Below are positions 49,216 through 58,336 of a stretch of DNA of 64,000 bases, in pieces; the first letter of the stretch is position 1, and each line of letters begins with the position of its first letter. Position numbers and translations under genes: made by a program. Location: NCBI RefSeq assembly GCF_900115715.1, contig NZ_FOXM01000003.1:62001-126000 (forward strand), written 5' to 3'. The notes below the pieces were generated by a model that searched no databases, was not told the DNA's origin, and was given only the letters and a program-made list of their open reading frames with translations. This DNA is from Geopseudomonas sagittaria (GTDB lineage: Bacteria > Pseudomonadota > Gammaproteobacteria > Pseudomonadales > Pseudomonadaceae).

Positions 49216-50904
49216 CTAGCGCAGGAAACGGCGCAGGAAATCCTCGCGCAGTTCGCGCTTGAGCAGCTTGCCGGAGGCGTTGCGCGGCAGCTCGGTGCTG
49301 CTCAGCAGGACGTGCTCGGGCACCTTGAAGGCCGCCAGGTGGGCGGCGATGTGCGCGTGCAGCGCCACCTCGTCCACCCCGCTGCCCTCACGCACCCGTG
49401 CGACCAGCGCCACCGCCTCGCCCATCCGCTCGTCCGGCACGGCGAAGGCCGCAGCCTCCATCACCCCATCCAGGCCGCAGGCGCAGGCCTCGACCTCGGC
49501 GGCGGCGATCTTCTCGCCGCCACGGTTGATCAGATCCTTGATGCGGTCGGTGATCCTCAGGAAGCCCTCGTCGTCCACACAGCCGACGTCGCCGGTGGCC
49601 AGCCAGCCGCCCTGCAGCGCCTCGGCGGTCGCCTCGGGCTGCTGCCAGTAGCCGCGCATCAGGGTTGGCGAACGCAGCCAGATCTGCCCTTCCGCGCCGG
49701 GCGCCTGGGGCGAGTCGGGGGAGTCGCCGATGCGCACCTCGACGATGGGCAGCGGCCAGCCGACGCAGGCTGGCTTGTAGACGAACTGGTCGCCGCCGAT
49801 GGCCGCGCCGAGACTGTTGCTCTCGGTCATGCCGTAACCAGCGCCGCCGATGGCGTTCGGCTTGACGCTGGTCACTTGCGCCAGCAGTCCCGGGTTGGCC
49901 GCCGCACCGCCTAGCCCCAGGCCGAACAGGCTGGCGGTGGCCTCGCTGGCGAAACGCGGCGAGGCCAGCAGCTGCTGCATCATCGCCGGCGAGCCGCTGA
50001 ACTGGGTGCAGCGCTCGCGCTCGATCAGGTCGAGGGCGCGCTCGGCGTCCCACTTGTACATCAGCACCAGGCGCCGGCCGCCGCGCAGGGCGAGCAGGAA
50101 CTGCGCGTGCAGACCGCTGACGTGAAACAGCGGCACGGCCATCAGCGAGGTCGGCGCGAAGCCGCTGTCCAGCAGCGCGCGGATGCGTCCGGGCGAGCTC
50201 ATCGCCGCGAAGGCGCCCTGGAACTCCAGGGCGGCCAGCGCCTGGCACACGGCGCGATGGGTGGACAGCACGCCCTTGGGCTTGCTGGTGGTGCCGGAGG
50301 TATAGAGGATCAGCAGCGGATCGTCCGCCTGGAACTCCAGCGGTGGCAGCGGCGCCACCGCCTCGGTGAGCAGCGCCGCATAGTCGTGTACCCGCGCGCT
50401 CAGCCCTGGGGCAGCGACCGCGATGGCCTGCAGGTCGAGCGGCTCGAGGTCGCCCTCGATCAGCGCCAGGCGCTGCGCGTCGCAGAGCAGCACCCGCGAC
50501 CCGGAATCCTCCAGGCCGTGCAGCAGCTCCTCGCGCTGGCCCCAGCTGTTCAGCGGCACCACGATGGCGCCGCTGGCCACCGCGGCGACGAAGGCGACCA
50601 GCCAGGCCGGCTGGTTGCGCATGGCGATGGCCACGCGGTCGCCCTTCTGCACGCCGAAGCGGCCGCGCAGCTGGGCGGCCAGGCGGTCGGCCTGGGCGAA
50701 GAACTCGGCGAAGGTCAGCCGCTGCTCCTCCCAGACCACGAACTCGCGCTCGCCATGCACGCGCCCGGCGTTCAGCGCGGTCAGCAGGTCCGGTGCGGCG
50801 TTGCGAAAGTAGCGCGTGCCGCCGTCGCCGGGCGTGACCACTTCATAGGGCGAGCCAGGGCCGATCAGTTGCTGCCAGGCGGCTTGCCAGTTTTCCAGCG
50901 TCAT
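49216..50904 (-). CDS. Acyl-CoA synthetase (AMP-dependent ligase)
   Basis: This 562-residue adenylate-forming enzyme has the AMP motif YTSGTTSKPKGV, the later GYGMTESNSLGAAIGG and TGDVGCVDDEGFLRITDRIKD, and a C-terminal lysine in NASGKLLKRELRED. It makes a CoA ester of a carboxylic acid, possibly the side-chain acid of the cluster's substrate. It differs from the FATP-like synthetase at 33083. The ATG follows AGGAG. It is 16 bases downstream of the acyl-CoA dehydrogenase gene. Confidence 0.88.
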   Translation of the reverse strand: MTLENWQAAWQQLIGPGSPYEVVTPGDGGTRYFRNAAPDLLTALNAGRVHGEREFVVWEEQRLTFAEFFAQADRLAAQLRGRFGVQKGDRVAIAMRNQPAWLVAFVAAVASGAIVVPLNSWGQREELLHGLEDSGSRVLLCDAQRLALIEGDLEPLDLQAIAVAAPGLSARVHDYAALLTEAVAPLPPLEFQADDPLLILYTSGTTSKPKGVLSTHRAVCQALAALEFQGAFAAMSSPGRIRALLDSGFAPTSLMAVPLFHVSGLHAQFLLALRGGRRLVLMYKWDAERALDLIERERCTQFSGSPAMMQQLLASPRFASEATASLFGLGLGGAAANPGLLAQVTSVKPNAIGGAGYGMTESNSLGAAIGGDQFVYKPACVGWPLPIVEVRIGDSPDSPQAPGAEGQIWLRSPTLMRGYWQQPEATAEALQGGWLATGDVGCVDDEGFLRITDRIKDLINRGGEKIAAAEVEACACGLDGVMEAAAFAVPDERMGEAVALVARVREGSGVDEVALHAHIAAHLAAFKVPEHVLLSSTELPRNASGKLLKRELREDFLRRFLR

Positions 50905-50920
50905 GTCGTATCTCCTGTGC

Positions 50921-52075
50921 TCAGGTCTGCGATTCGGTCAGCGAACCATAGCGCTGGCAATGGTAATCGCTGTCGCCGAGGCAGGCCTGGGCGACGCGGA
51001 TGCGCTTGAGGAACAGGCCGACGTCCAGCTCGTCGGTGACGCCGATCCCGCCGTGCAGCTGCACCGCCTCGTTGCTGACCTTGTCGGCGGCGACGCCGGC
51101 CTTCCACTTGGCCAGGCTGGCCAGGCGACCGCGCTCGGCGGCGGAGAGGCCGGTATCGTCGAGGGCGGCCAGGCCGCCCATCACCGCGCTGCGCGCCAGC
51201 GCCAGCTCCACATGCAACCGCGCAGCGCGGTGCTGCAGGGCCTGGAACGAGCCGATCGGTGCGTCGAACTGCACGCGGGTCTTCAGGTATTCGAGGGTGG
51301 TGGCGAACAGCGTCTCGGCGGCGCCGAGCAGTTCGGCGGCCAGGCACACACGGCCGCGATCGAGCGCCGTCTCCAGCACGGCCAGGCCGTTGTCGAGTTC
51401 GCCGACCAGCGCATCCGCGCCGACGACCACGCCGTCGAACTGCAGGCGTGCGCAGTTGCGCGAGTCGATCAGCGCCGCCGGTCGCACGCTCAGCCCCGGC
51501 GTACCCGCCTCGACCAGCAGCAACGACAGGCCGTGAGCCTCGCCGCGCTGTCCGGCGGTGCGCACCACCACCAGGTAGCCATCGGCGCCGACGCCGTCGA
51601 CCACGAACAGCTTGCCGCCAGACAGCCGCAAGCCGCCTTCAGTGCGCTCGGCGCGCAGCGTGGTGGCCAGCGGATCGTGGCGGCCGGTCTCGTCGATGGC
51701 CAGGGCCAGGCGCTGCTCGCCGCCGATCAGCGCCGGCAGCCAGCGCTCCTGCTGCTCGGGCGTGCCGGCCAGCTGCAGCAGCGAGCCGCCGAGCACCACG
51801 CTGGACAGCAGCGGGCTGGCGGAGAGGTTGCGGCCGATCTGCTCGAACAGCGGACCGAGGCTCTGGCAGCCGAAGTCCAGGCCGCCGAAATCTTCGGGGA
51901 ACGGGATGGCGCTCCAGCCCAGTTCGACGATCTCGCTCCACAGGGCGGCGTCGAAGCCGAGCGGCGCAGCTTCGTCGCGCAGGCGGCGCTGCGCGGCCAC
52001 CGGACTGCGCGCGGCGAGGAATTCGCGCGCGGTGTCGGCCAGCAGCCGTTGTTCTTGGTTGAAAATCAGGCTCAT
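50921..52075 (-). CDS. Acyl-CoA dehydrogenase, subunit of a heteromeric pair
   Basis: This 384-residue acyl-CoA dehydrogenase homologue has PFPEDFGGLDFG, VQFDAPIGSFQALQHRAARLH and HGGIGVTDELDVGLFLKR. It has the shorter, less conserved middle domain seen in the FadE27/FadE29-like subunits of steroid side-chain dehydrogenases, which pair with a standard subunit to form one active FAD site per dimer. The partner is probably the gene 10 bases upstream (52086-53276). Confidence 0.87.
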   Translation of the reverse strand: MSLIFNQEQRLLADTAREFLAARSPVAAQRRLRDEAAPLGFDAALWSEIVELGWSAIPFPEDFGGLDFGCQSLGPLFEQIGRNLSASPLLSSVVLGGSLLQLAGTPEQQERWLPALIGGEQRLALAIDETGRHDPLATTLRAERTEGGLRLSGGKLFVVDGVGADGYLVVVRTAGQRGEAHGLSLLLVEAGTPGLSVRPAALIDSRNCARLQFDGVVVGADALVGELDNGLAVLETALDRGRVCLAAELLGAAETLFATTLEYLKTRVQFDAPIGSFQALQHRAARLHVELALARSAVMGGLAALDDTGLSAAERGRLASLAKWKAGVAADKVSNEAVQLHGGIGVTDELDVGLFLKRIRVAQACLGDSDYHCQRYGSLTESQT

Positions 52076-52085
52076 GGCGTGTTCC

Positions 52086-53276
52086 TCACTTGGCGTCCGG
52101 CAGGCCGAGGACCCGCTTGGCGATGACGTTGAGCTGCACCTCGGAGGCGCCGCCGGCGATGGTCAGGGCGAAGCCGTTCAGCCAGGCCTTGGTGATCGCC
52201 AGCTCCTCGCCGGTGAAGGCATCGCCTTCCCAACCGAGGGCGTGATAGCCGAGGGCATCGAGGAGGATCTCGAACTTCTCGCGATCCTGCTCGCTGTGCA
52301 CCAGCTTCATGATCGCCATCAGCCCGGAGATGTCCTGGCCGCTGCGCGCCTCCTCGCCCATGCGCTGCACGGTGAGGGCGTAGGCGTGCTCGTCCATCGC
52401 GCAGACCAGCGCTCGGCTGTGAAGGGCCTGGTCGGCCGCGCTGCGCGGTTCGGGCAGGTAGCGCTCGAGCAGCGGCAGCAGGTGGAAGTGGTTCGGCAGG
52501 CTGGTTTCGCCGAACTTGGACATGGCCTTGCGCTCGTGCTGCAGCAGGCTCTTGCCCAGCGTCCAGCCGCCGTTGAGCGGGCCGATCAACTGGCTCTTCG
52601 GCACCTTGACGTTGTCGAAGAACACCTGGCAGAACGCCGACTTGCCGCTGATCAGGTCGATCGGGCTGACGCTGATGCCGGGCGAGCGCATGTCCAGCAC
52701 GATCAGGCTGATGCCCAGGTGCTTGGGCGCGCTCGGGTCGGTACGTACCAGCGCGTACATCCAGTCGGACTTGTCGCCGTAGGAGGTCCAGATCTTGGTG
52801 CCGTTGACCACGAAATGGTCGCCCTCGTCGCGGGCGCTGGTCTTCAGGCTGGCCAGGTCGGAACCGGCGTTCGGCTCGGAGAAGCCCTGGCACCAGCGGA
52901 TCTCGCCGCGCGCCATGGGGGTGAGCAGGTCGCGCTTCTGCTGTTCGCTGCCGTATTCGAGCAGCACCGGGCCGAGCATCCATATCCCTAAGTTGATCTG
53001 CGGCGGCCGGCACTTGAGGCGGCGCAGCTCGCTTTCCAGCACCGCCAGCTCGGCAGGCGACAGCCCGCCGCCGCCGTACTCGCGCGGCCAGTCGGGGCAG
53101 AACCAGCCCTTGTCGCGCATGCGCTCGAACCACAGGCGCTGGTCTTCACTGCTGAATTCGATCTTGCTGCCGCCCCACACCAGCTCGCCTTCGGGCGTCG
53201 GGGTGCGCAGCGAGTGCGGGCAGTTGGCTTCGAGCCAGGCCCGCGTGTCTTGGCGAAAATCGTCGATGGCGCTCAT
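52086..53276 (-). CDS. Acyl-CoA dehydrogenase, subunit of a heteromeric pair
   Basis: This 396-residue dehydrogenase has CQGFSEPNAGSDLASLKT, GTKIWTSYGDKSDWMYALVRT and the end GGASEVQLNVIAKRVLGLP. Those features make it the more standard subunit. With the adjacent 50921-52075 product it likely forms an alpha2beta2 enzyme like ChsE4-ChsE5 or ChsE1-ChsE2. The ATG at 53276 lacks a strong ribosome-binding site. It is separated by 118 bases from the next dehydrogenase gene, so an internal promoter is possible. Confidence 0.88.
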   Translation of the reverse strand: MSAIDDFRQDTRAWLEANCPHSLRTPTPEGELVWGGSKIEFSSEDQRLWFERMRDKGWFCPDWPREYGGGGLSPAELAVLESELRRLKCRPPQINLGIWMLGPVLLEYGSEQQKRDLLTPMARGEIRWCQGFSEPNAGSDLASLKTSARDEGDHFVVNGTKIWTSYGDKSDWMYALVRTDPSAPKHLGISLIVLDMRSPGISVSPIDLISGKSAFCQVFFDNVKVPKSQLIGPLNGGWTLGKSLLQHERKAMSKFGETSLPNHFHLLPLLERYLPEPRSAADQALHSRALVCAMDEHAYALTVQRMGEEARSGQDISGLMAIMKLVHSEQDREKFEILLDALGYHALGWEGDAFTGEELAITKAWLNGFALTIAGGASEVQLNVIAKRVLGLPDAK

Positions 53277-53394
53277 GCCTTTTTATCCTCTTATTCTCAG
53301 CGCGGGGAAAACACCGCAAGCGCAGCCGGGGCGGTGACGGTCGGAACCCGGTCAGCGCACTGTACCCAAGTCCCGACCGATGTGTCCCCGCCGC

Positions 53395-54564
53395 TTAGCG
53401 AACGGTGCGCGGCATGCCCAGGCCGAACTGGGCGATCAGCTCGCGCTGGATCTCGTTGGTGCCGCCGCCGAAGGTCAGGGTCACCGAGGCGCGCACCTCG
53501 TACTCCAGCTCGCCCTGCAGCAAGGACGCCGCCGAGCCTTCGCGGAGCAGGCCATTGGCGCCGACGATCTCCGACAGCTTGCGCAGGATCTCGATCACCG
53601 ACTCGGCGCCGTAGACCTTGGTGGTCGAGGCCAGCGCCACGTCCATCTGCCCGCGCTCGAGGTCGGCGGCGATGCGGAAGTTGATCAGCCGCATGGCTTC
53701 CAGACGCGCGTAGCACTCGGCCAGCGCGCTGCGCACCCAGGCCTTGTCGATGGCCTTGCGGCCCTGCTCATCGGCGCTCTTCGCCCACAGGTAGACGCGG
53801 CGGAACAGCCCGGCGACCTTGTCCGACCAGGAGCCGAGGCCCAGGCGCTCGTGGTTGAGCTGGGCGGTGATCAGCTTCCAGCCGCCGTGCAGCTCGCCCA
53901 CCAGCATGTCGGCCGGTACCTTGACGTTGTCGTAGTAGGTGGCCGCCGTCGGGTTGCTGCAGGTCGGGATCACCGTGGTCGAGAAGCCGGGCAACTGGGT
54001 GTCGAGGATCAGGATCGACACGCCCTTGTGGCGCGGGCGCTCCGGATCGGTGCGCGCGGCCAGCCAGATGTAGTCGGCCGCCTCGGCACCGGAGGTCCAC
54101 AGCTTGTTGCCGTTGACCACGAAGTGGTCGCCCTCGGGGCGCGCGGTGGTCTTCAGCACGGCCAGGTCGGAGCCTGCGTCCGGCTCGGAGTAGCCGATGG
54201 CGAAGATGATCTCGCCGGCGGCGATGCCGGGCAGGAATTTCTCCTTCTGCAGCGCACTGCCGTTCTCCATCAGCGCCGGGCCGACCGTGCTGATGGTCAC
54301 GAACGGCAGCGGCGCGCCGGCGATGTTGGCTTCCTCGAAGAAGATCAGCTGCTCGGTGGCCGCGTAGCCCTGGCCGCCGTGCTCCTTCGGCCAGCCGACC
54401 GCCAGCCAGCCGTCGCGGCCCATCTGGCGGATGGTCTGGCGGTACAGGTCGCCGCCTTCCTTGCCGCGCAGCTCACTGCGCAGCTCGGGGGTCATCAGGT
54501 TCTGGAAGTAGTCCCGCACCTTCAGGCGCAGGGCGTGTTGCTCGGGGGTCAGATCGACGAACAT
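53395..54564 (-). CDS. Acyl-CoA dehydrogenase
   Basis: This 389-residue dehydrogenase has FAIGYSEPDAGSDLAVLKT, GNKLWTSGAEAADYIWLAART and the end FGGGTNEIQRELIAQFGLGMPR. It is probably the standard subunit whose partner is the dehydrogenase homologue at 56159-57292, in a heteromeric enzyme of the ChsE1-ChsE2 kind. It lies 10 bases downstream of the Ltp2-like gene in one operon. Confidence 0.88.
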   Translation of the reverse strand: MFVDLTPEQHALRLKVRDYFQNLMTPELRSELRGKEGGDLYRQTIRQMGRDGWLAVGWPKEHGGQGYAATEQLIFFEEANIAGAPLPFVTISTVGPALMENGSALQKEKFLPGIAAGEIIFAIGYSEPDAGSDLAVLKTTARPEGDHFVVNGNKLWTSGAEAADYIWLAARTDPERPRHKGVSILILDTQLPGFSTTVIPTCSNPTAATYYDNVKVPADMLVGELHGGWKLITAQLNHERLGLGSWSDKVAGLFRRVYLWAKSADEQGRKAIDKAWVRSALAECYARLEAMRLINFRIAADLERGQMDVALASTTKVYGAESVIEILRKLSEIVGANGLLREGSAASLLQGELEYEVRASVTLTFGGGTNEIQRELIAQFGLGMPRTVR

Positions 54565-54574
54565 GTCGCGCTCC

Positions 54575-55750
54575 TCATGCTGCGCCCAGGATCAGGCCGC
54601 TGGTGGGCACGCCGGTACCGGCGGTGACCAGCACGTTCTCCACGTCGGCAACCTGGTTGACCGAACTGCCGCGCACCTGGCGCACGCCCTCGGCCACGCC
54701 GTTCATGCCGTGGATGTAGGCCTCGCCGAGCTGGCCGCCATGGGTGTTGATCGGCAGGCTGCCGCCGCGGGCGTGCAGGCCGTCGCGGATGAAGTCCTTG
54801 GCCTCGCCGCGCTTGCAGAAGCCGAACTCCTCCAGCTGCGGCAGCACGAACGGGGTGAAGTGGTCGTAGATCACCGCGGTCTGCAGGTCCTGCGGGCCGA
54901 GGCCGGACTGCGCGTACAGCTCACGCGCCACCACGCCCATCTCCGGCAGGCCGGTGATGTCCTCGCGGTAGAACGAGGTCATGCTCTGCTGGCCCTCGGC
55001 GATGCCCTGCGAGGCGCCCTTGATGATCACCGGCTTCTGGCGCAGGTCGCGGGCGCGCTCGGCCGAGGTGATGACCATGGCCACCGCGCCGTCGGACTCC
55101 TGGCAGCAGTCGAGCAGGTGCAGCGGTTCGCAGATCCAGCGCGAGGCCTGGTGCTCCTCGAGGGTGATCGGCTTGCCGTAGAAGAACGCCGCCGGGTTGG
55201 TGGCGGCGAAGTCGCGCACCGCCACCGCGACGCGGCCGAAGTCTTCCGAGGTGGCGCCGTAGGTGTGCATGTAGCGCTGGGCGAACATGCCGACCCAGGC
55301 GGCCGGGGTGTGCAGGCCGTGCGGCATGTACCAGCCGTAGTTGACCGCGTCGAAGATCGGCGCACCGCCGAAGTCATGCGGCTTGCCGAAGCGGTACCAG
55401 GAGCGCTCGTTCATCGCCCGGTACACCACCACCACCTTGGCCACGCCGGTGGCCACGGCCATCGCCGCGTGCATCAGCGGCGCACAGGCGCCGCCGCCGC
55501 CGTGGGGGATCTGCGAGAAGAACTTGACGTTCTTGCAGCCGAGCAGACGCGCCACCTCGTATTCGGGCACGTTGTCCATGGTGTAGGAGCTGAAGCCCTC
55601 CACCTCGGACGGGTCGATGCCGGCGTCGGCCAGCGCGGCCAGGGTCGCTTCCATGGCCAGGCGCAGCTCGGTGCGCCCGGAGTTCTTGGAGAATTCGGTC
55701 GCACCGAGGCCGACGATGGCCGCGCGTCCGGAAATTGAATTGCTGCTCAT
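54575..55750 (-). CDS. Ltp2-like thiolase-superfamily aldolase
   Basis: This 391-residue protein has IPHGGGGACAPLMHAAMA, IYDHFTPFVLPQLEEFG (a tyrosine used by Ltp2-type aldolases) and NTHGGQLGEAYIHGMNG. In actinobacterial steroid degradation Ltp2 binds the DUF35 domain of ChsH2 and cleaves the side-chain hydroxyacyl-CoA by retro-aldol reaction. Here the neighbours are a MaoC protein, a MaoC-DUF35 protein and dehydrogenases, the same set. The ATG at 55750 follows AGGA. Aldolase rather than thiolase activity is inferred from context. Confidence 0.87.
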   Translation of the reverse strand: MSSNSISGRAAIVGLGATEFSKNSGRTELRLAMEATLAALADAGIDPSEVEGFSSYTMDNVPEYEVARLLGCKNVKFFSQIPHGGGGACAPLMHAAMAVATGVAKVVVVYRAMNERSWYRFGKPHDFGGAPIFDAVNYGWYMPHGLHTPAAWVGMFAQRYMHTYGATSEDFGRVAVAVRDFAATNPAAFFYGKPITLEEHQASRWICEPLHLLDCCQESDGAVAMVITSAERARDLRQKPVIIKGASQGIAEGQQSMTSFYREDITGLPEMGVVARELYAQSGLGPQDLQTAVIYDHFTPFVLPQLEEFGFCKRGEAKDFIRDGLHARGGSLPINTHGGQLGEAYIHGMNGVAEGVRQVRGSSVNQVADVENVLVTAGTGVPTSGLILGAA

Positions 55751-55767
55751 ATCCTGTCTCCTGCGCC

Positions 55768-56187
55768 TTACGGCAGCATCAGCGTGGCCGTGCCGGTCAC
55801 GTGGTTGCCCATGGAGTTCTTGCCCTTCAACGCCACCTGCACGGTGCGGCTGGCCTCGTCGCGGGCACTCACCTCGCCACTGAAGGTCATGGTGTCGCCC
55901 GGGTAGTTGGGCGCGCCCAGCTTGATCTTCAGATCGGCGAAGCGCGCCGCGGGACCGGCCCACTCCTCGATGTAGCGCTGCACCAGGCCGCTGGTGGTAA
56001 GGATGTTCATGAACACGTGGGGCGAGCCGAGCTCGCGCGCGGCGTCCTTGTCGTGGTGGCCGGGGAAGTAGTCGCGGGTGGCGATGGCGCCGGCGGCGAT
56101 CAGCTGCACGGTGATCGGGATCGCCAGCTCCGGCAGCGCTTCGCCGGGACGCACGTCGTCAAATGCCTTGGTTTTCTTCGAGGTCAT
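55768..56187 (-). CDS. MaoC-family hydratase subunit (ChsH1-like)
   Basis: This 139-residue hot-dog-fold protein has TRDYFPGHHDKDAARELGSPHVFMN, the MaoC hydratase region, and KLGAPNYPGDTMTFSGEV. ChsH1 and ChsH2 together hydrate the side-chain enoyl-CoA; this small protein would be the ChsH1-like half. The start overlaps the end of the dehydrogenase gene upstream by 29 bases, and the Ltp2-like gene starts 17 bases after its stop. Confidence 0.86.
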   Translation of the reverse strand: MTSKKTKAFDDVRPGEALPELAIPITVQLIAAGAIATRDYFPGHHDKDAARELGSPHVFMNILTTSGLVQRYIEEWAGPAARFADLKIKLGAPNYPGDTMTFSGEVSARDEASRTVQVALKGKNSMGNHVTGTATLMLP

Positions 56188-57292
56188 ATTTCCATCCCAG
56201 CTTGTCGTTGTTGGCCAGCCAGTCGCCGAGGCGCTCGAGGCTTGCGGCAGCGCCGCCCAGGGTGATGCCCAGGGCGCGACTCCAGTAGAGGTAGCGGTGG
56301 ATCGGGTAGGTCAGGTCGACGCCGATGCCGCCGTGCACGTGTTGCGCCTTGTGGCCGACCAGGTGGCCGGCCTCGCAGGCCAGGTACTTGGTCGCCAGCG
56401 CCTCGGCGTTGGCCGGCAGGCCGGCGTCGAGGCGCCAGACCAGCTGCCACAGCGACGAGCGCAGCGCTTCAAGCGCGATGTGGGCGTCGGCCATGCTCAT
56501 CTGCACCGCCTGGAAGCTGCCGATGGCGCGGTCGAACTGCTTGCGCTCGCTGACATACTCGACCGTGCGACGGATCTGCTCGGCGGAGACGCCCAGCTGC
56601 AGGGCGGCCAGCGCGGCGATGGCGCGGCTTTCCAGCCAGTCGAGGGCGGCCTCCGGCAGCACCTGGTCGGCGCCGATCAGCACGCCGCTCAATTGCAGGT
56701 CGGCCACCGCCTCGCCGTGGGTCAGCACGCCGGGGATGCGGCTCACCCCCTGGCTATCCAGCTCCAGCACGACCAGTCGCGGCCCCTGCGGGAACTGGGC
56801 GAGCACCACGGCGGCGCCGGCCTGGCCGCCCTGCGGCAGCGCCGCAACCCGGCCATCCAGGCTCCAGCCGTTGACCCGCGGGCGGGCCTCCAACTCGATG
56901 CCCAGCGCCCGGCCCTGGCCGTCCAGCGACAGGCCGAGCAGCAGCGAGTCCTCGGCCGCCGCCCGCACCAGCGGCAGGGCGCGCTCGCCGCCGAAGCGGC
57001 CCAACAGCGCCGCCGCCAGCTGGTGACGCCACAACGGCACCTGCCCCAGCGCGCGGCCCTGGGCTTCCAGCACCAGCATCAGTTCAGTCATGCCCAGGCC
57101 GCTGCCGCCGAGGTCCTCGGGGATGGCCAGGGCATGCAGACCGGTTTCCACGCAGCTCTGCCACAGCGGCGCCATGAACGGCTCGCCGGAGCCGTCGAAG
57201 GCGCGCAGGCGGTCGTCGGTGCAGTAGTCGGCGAACAGGCTGCCGGCCATCTCGGCGATAGCGCGCTGTTCCTCGTTCAGTTCGAAATCCAT
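56159..57292 (-). CDS. Acyl-CoA dehydrogenase, non-standard subunit
   Basis: This 377-residue homologue has ALAIPEDLGGSGLGMTELML, ERKQFDRAIGSFQAVQMSMADAH and HVHGGIGVDLTYPIHRYLYW. The divergent middle domain suggests the FadE27-like partner of the 53395-54564 product. The ATG at 57292 follows GAGGAG. It overlaps the MaoC gene by 29 bases and follows the MaoC-DUF35 gene by 10 bases, so all are one operon. Confidence 0.87.
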   Translation of the reverse strand: MDFELNEEQRAIAEMAGSLFADYCTDDRLRAFDGSGEPFMAPLWQSCVETGLHALAIPEDLGGSGLGMTELMLVLEAQGRALGQVPLWRHQLAAALLGRFGGERALPLVRAAAEDSLLLGLSLDGQGRALGIELEARPRVNGWSLDGRVAALPQGGQAGAAVVLAQFPQGPRLVVLELDSQGVSRIPGVLTHGEAVADLQLSGVLIGADQVLPEAALDWLESRAIAALAALQLGVSAEQIRRTVEYVSERKQFDRAIGSFQAVQMSMADAHIALEALRSSLWQLVWRLDAGLPANAEALATKYLACEAGHLVGHKAQHVHGGIGVDLTYPIHRYLYWSRALGITLGGAAASLERLGDWLANNDKLGWKYDLEENQGI

Positions 57293-57302
57293 GCTGCGCT
57301 CC

Positions 57303-58280
57303 TCACTCGGCAACCGGCCGGAACATCGGCAGGGTCAGCTCGTCATCGAAGGTGTGGAACTCGACCTGCAGGGCCTGACCGATGGCCAGCTCGTCGCGCT
57401 TGACGCCAACCAGCCCGGCGACCAGGCGCACGCCCTCCTCCAGCTCGATCAGGCCGATCGGGTTCGGATAGTCGAACGGCGGCACCTCGGGGTAGTGCAT
57501 GACCACGAAGGAGTACAGGGTCGCCTTGCCGCTGGCCACCTGACTGTCCCAGTCGAAGGAATGGCAGCTGCTGCACACCGGTGCCGGCGGATGACGCAGG
57601 GTGCTGCAGGCGGTGCAGCGCTGGATCAGCAGCTGGCCCTTGTCGCAGCCTTCCCAGAAGAAGCGGTTGTCGTCGCTGATGCCCGGCTTGGAGCGCTTGA
57701 TCTTCGGGATCGCCGCCGCAGCCTCGCCCTGCTCCACCGCCTTGACCGGATTGGCCGGGCGGAACTTGAACACGCGAAACAGCAGCTGGCCGACCGGCTC
57801 GTCGCCTTCTGGCTTCTCGGAGAAGAAGCTCATGATCAGGGTGACGAAGAAGCCGGTGCCCAGGCCCGTGGTCTTCTCCTCGCCCACCGCGTCGAGGCGG
57901 GTGGTGTAGTAGAGCTTTTCGCCCAGCTTCAGGTAGCGCGCGAAGCTGAGTTCGGAGTTCACCGCCACCACCGAGGCGTAGCCGTTGGCCTCGAGCAGCT
58001 TGAGCACCTCGTAGGGGTTCTCGTCGGTCGAGCCCGGCGCATAGTTGTTCATGTGCAGGCCTTCGAGGCACCAGGCCTGCAGCATGGCCGGCGGCGCGAC
58101 GATGCCGCCGTGCTCGCTGCTGGCCGCGTAGTCGGCGTCGGTGTAGAGCGGATTGTCGACGCCCATCACCTCGCACCACTGGCGGATCATCGGCGCGTTG
58201 ACCACGTCCCAGGCGTAGACGCGACCGTACTCGCGTCCCACCATGGCCCGCACGGCGGGCATGAATTCTTGTTCAGCCAA
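57303..58280 (-). CDS. MaoC-DUF35 fusion protein (ChsH2-like)
   Basis: This 325-residue protein has an N-terminal MaoC/FAS1-like hot-dog domain (residues 1-175; MGVDNPLYTDADYAASSEHGG) and a C-terminal DUF35 domain with a zinc ribbon (C222, C225, C236, C239). This is the domain order of ChsH2, the partner of both ChsH1 and the Ltp2 aldolase. The start is taken as TTG at 58280 because GAGGAG lies 6 bases upstream; an ATG at 58262 is the alternative. It probably couples hydration to aldol cleavage in this operon. Confidence 0.87.
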   Translation of the reverse strand: MAEQEFMPAVRAMVGREYGRVYAWDVVNAPMIRQWCEVMGVDNPLYTDADYAASSEHGGIVAPPAMLQAWCLEGLHMNNYAPGSTDENPYEVLKLLEANGYASVVAVNSELSFARYLKLGEKLYYTTRLDAVGEEKTTGLGTGFFVTLIMSFFSEKPEGDEPVGQLLFRVFKFRPANPVKAVEQGEAAAAIPKIKRSKPGISDDNRFFWEGCDKGQLLIQRCTACSTLRHPPAPVCSSCHSFDWDSQVASGKATLYSFVVMHYPEVPPFDYPNPIGLIELEEGVRLVAGLVGVKRDELAIGQALQVEFHTFDDELTLPMFRPVAE

Positions 58281-58336
58281 GATGTTCTCCTCGGAGTTGA
58301 GGGCGCACCGCCGCACGGCGGGCGCGCCGGCTTCGG

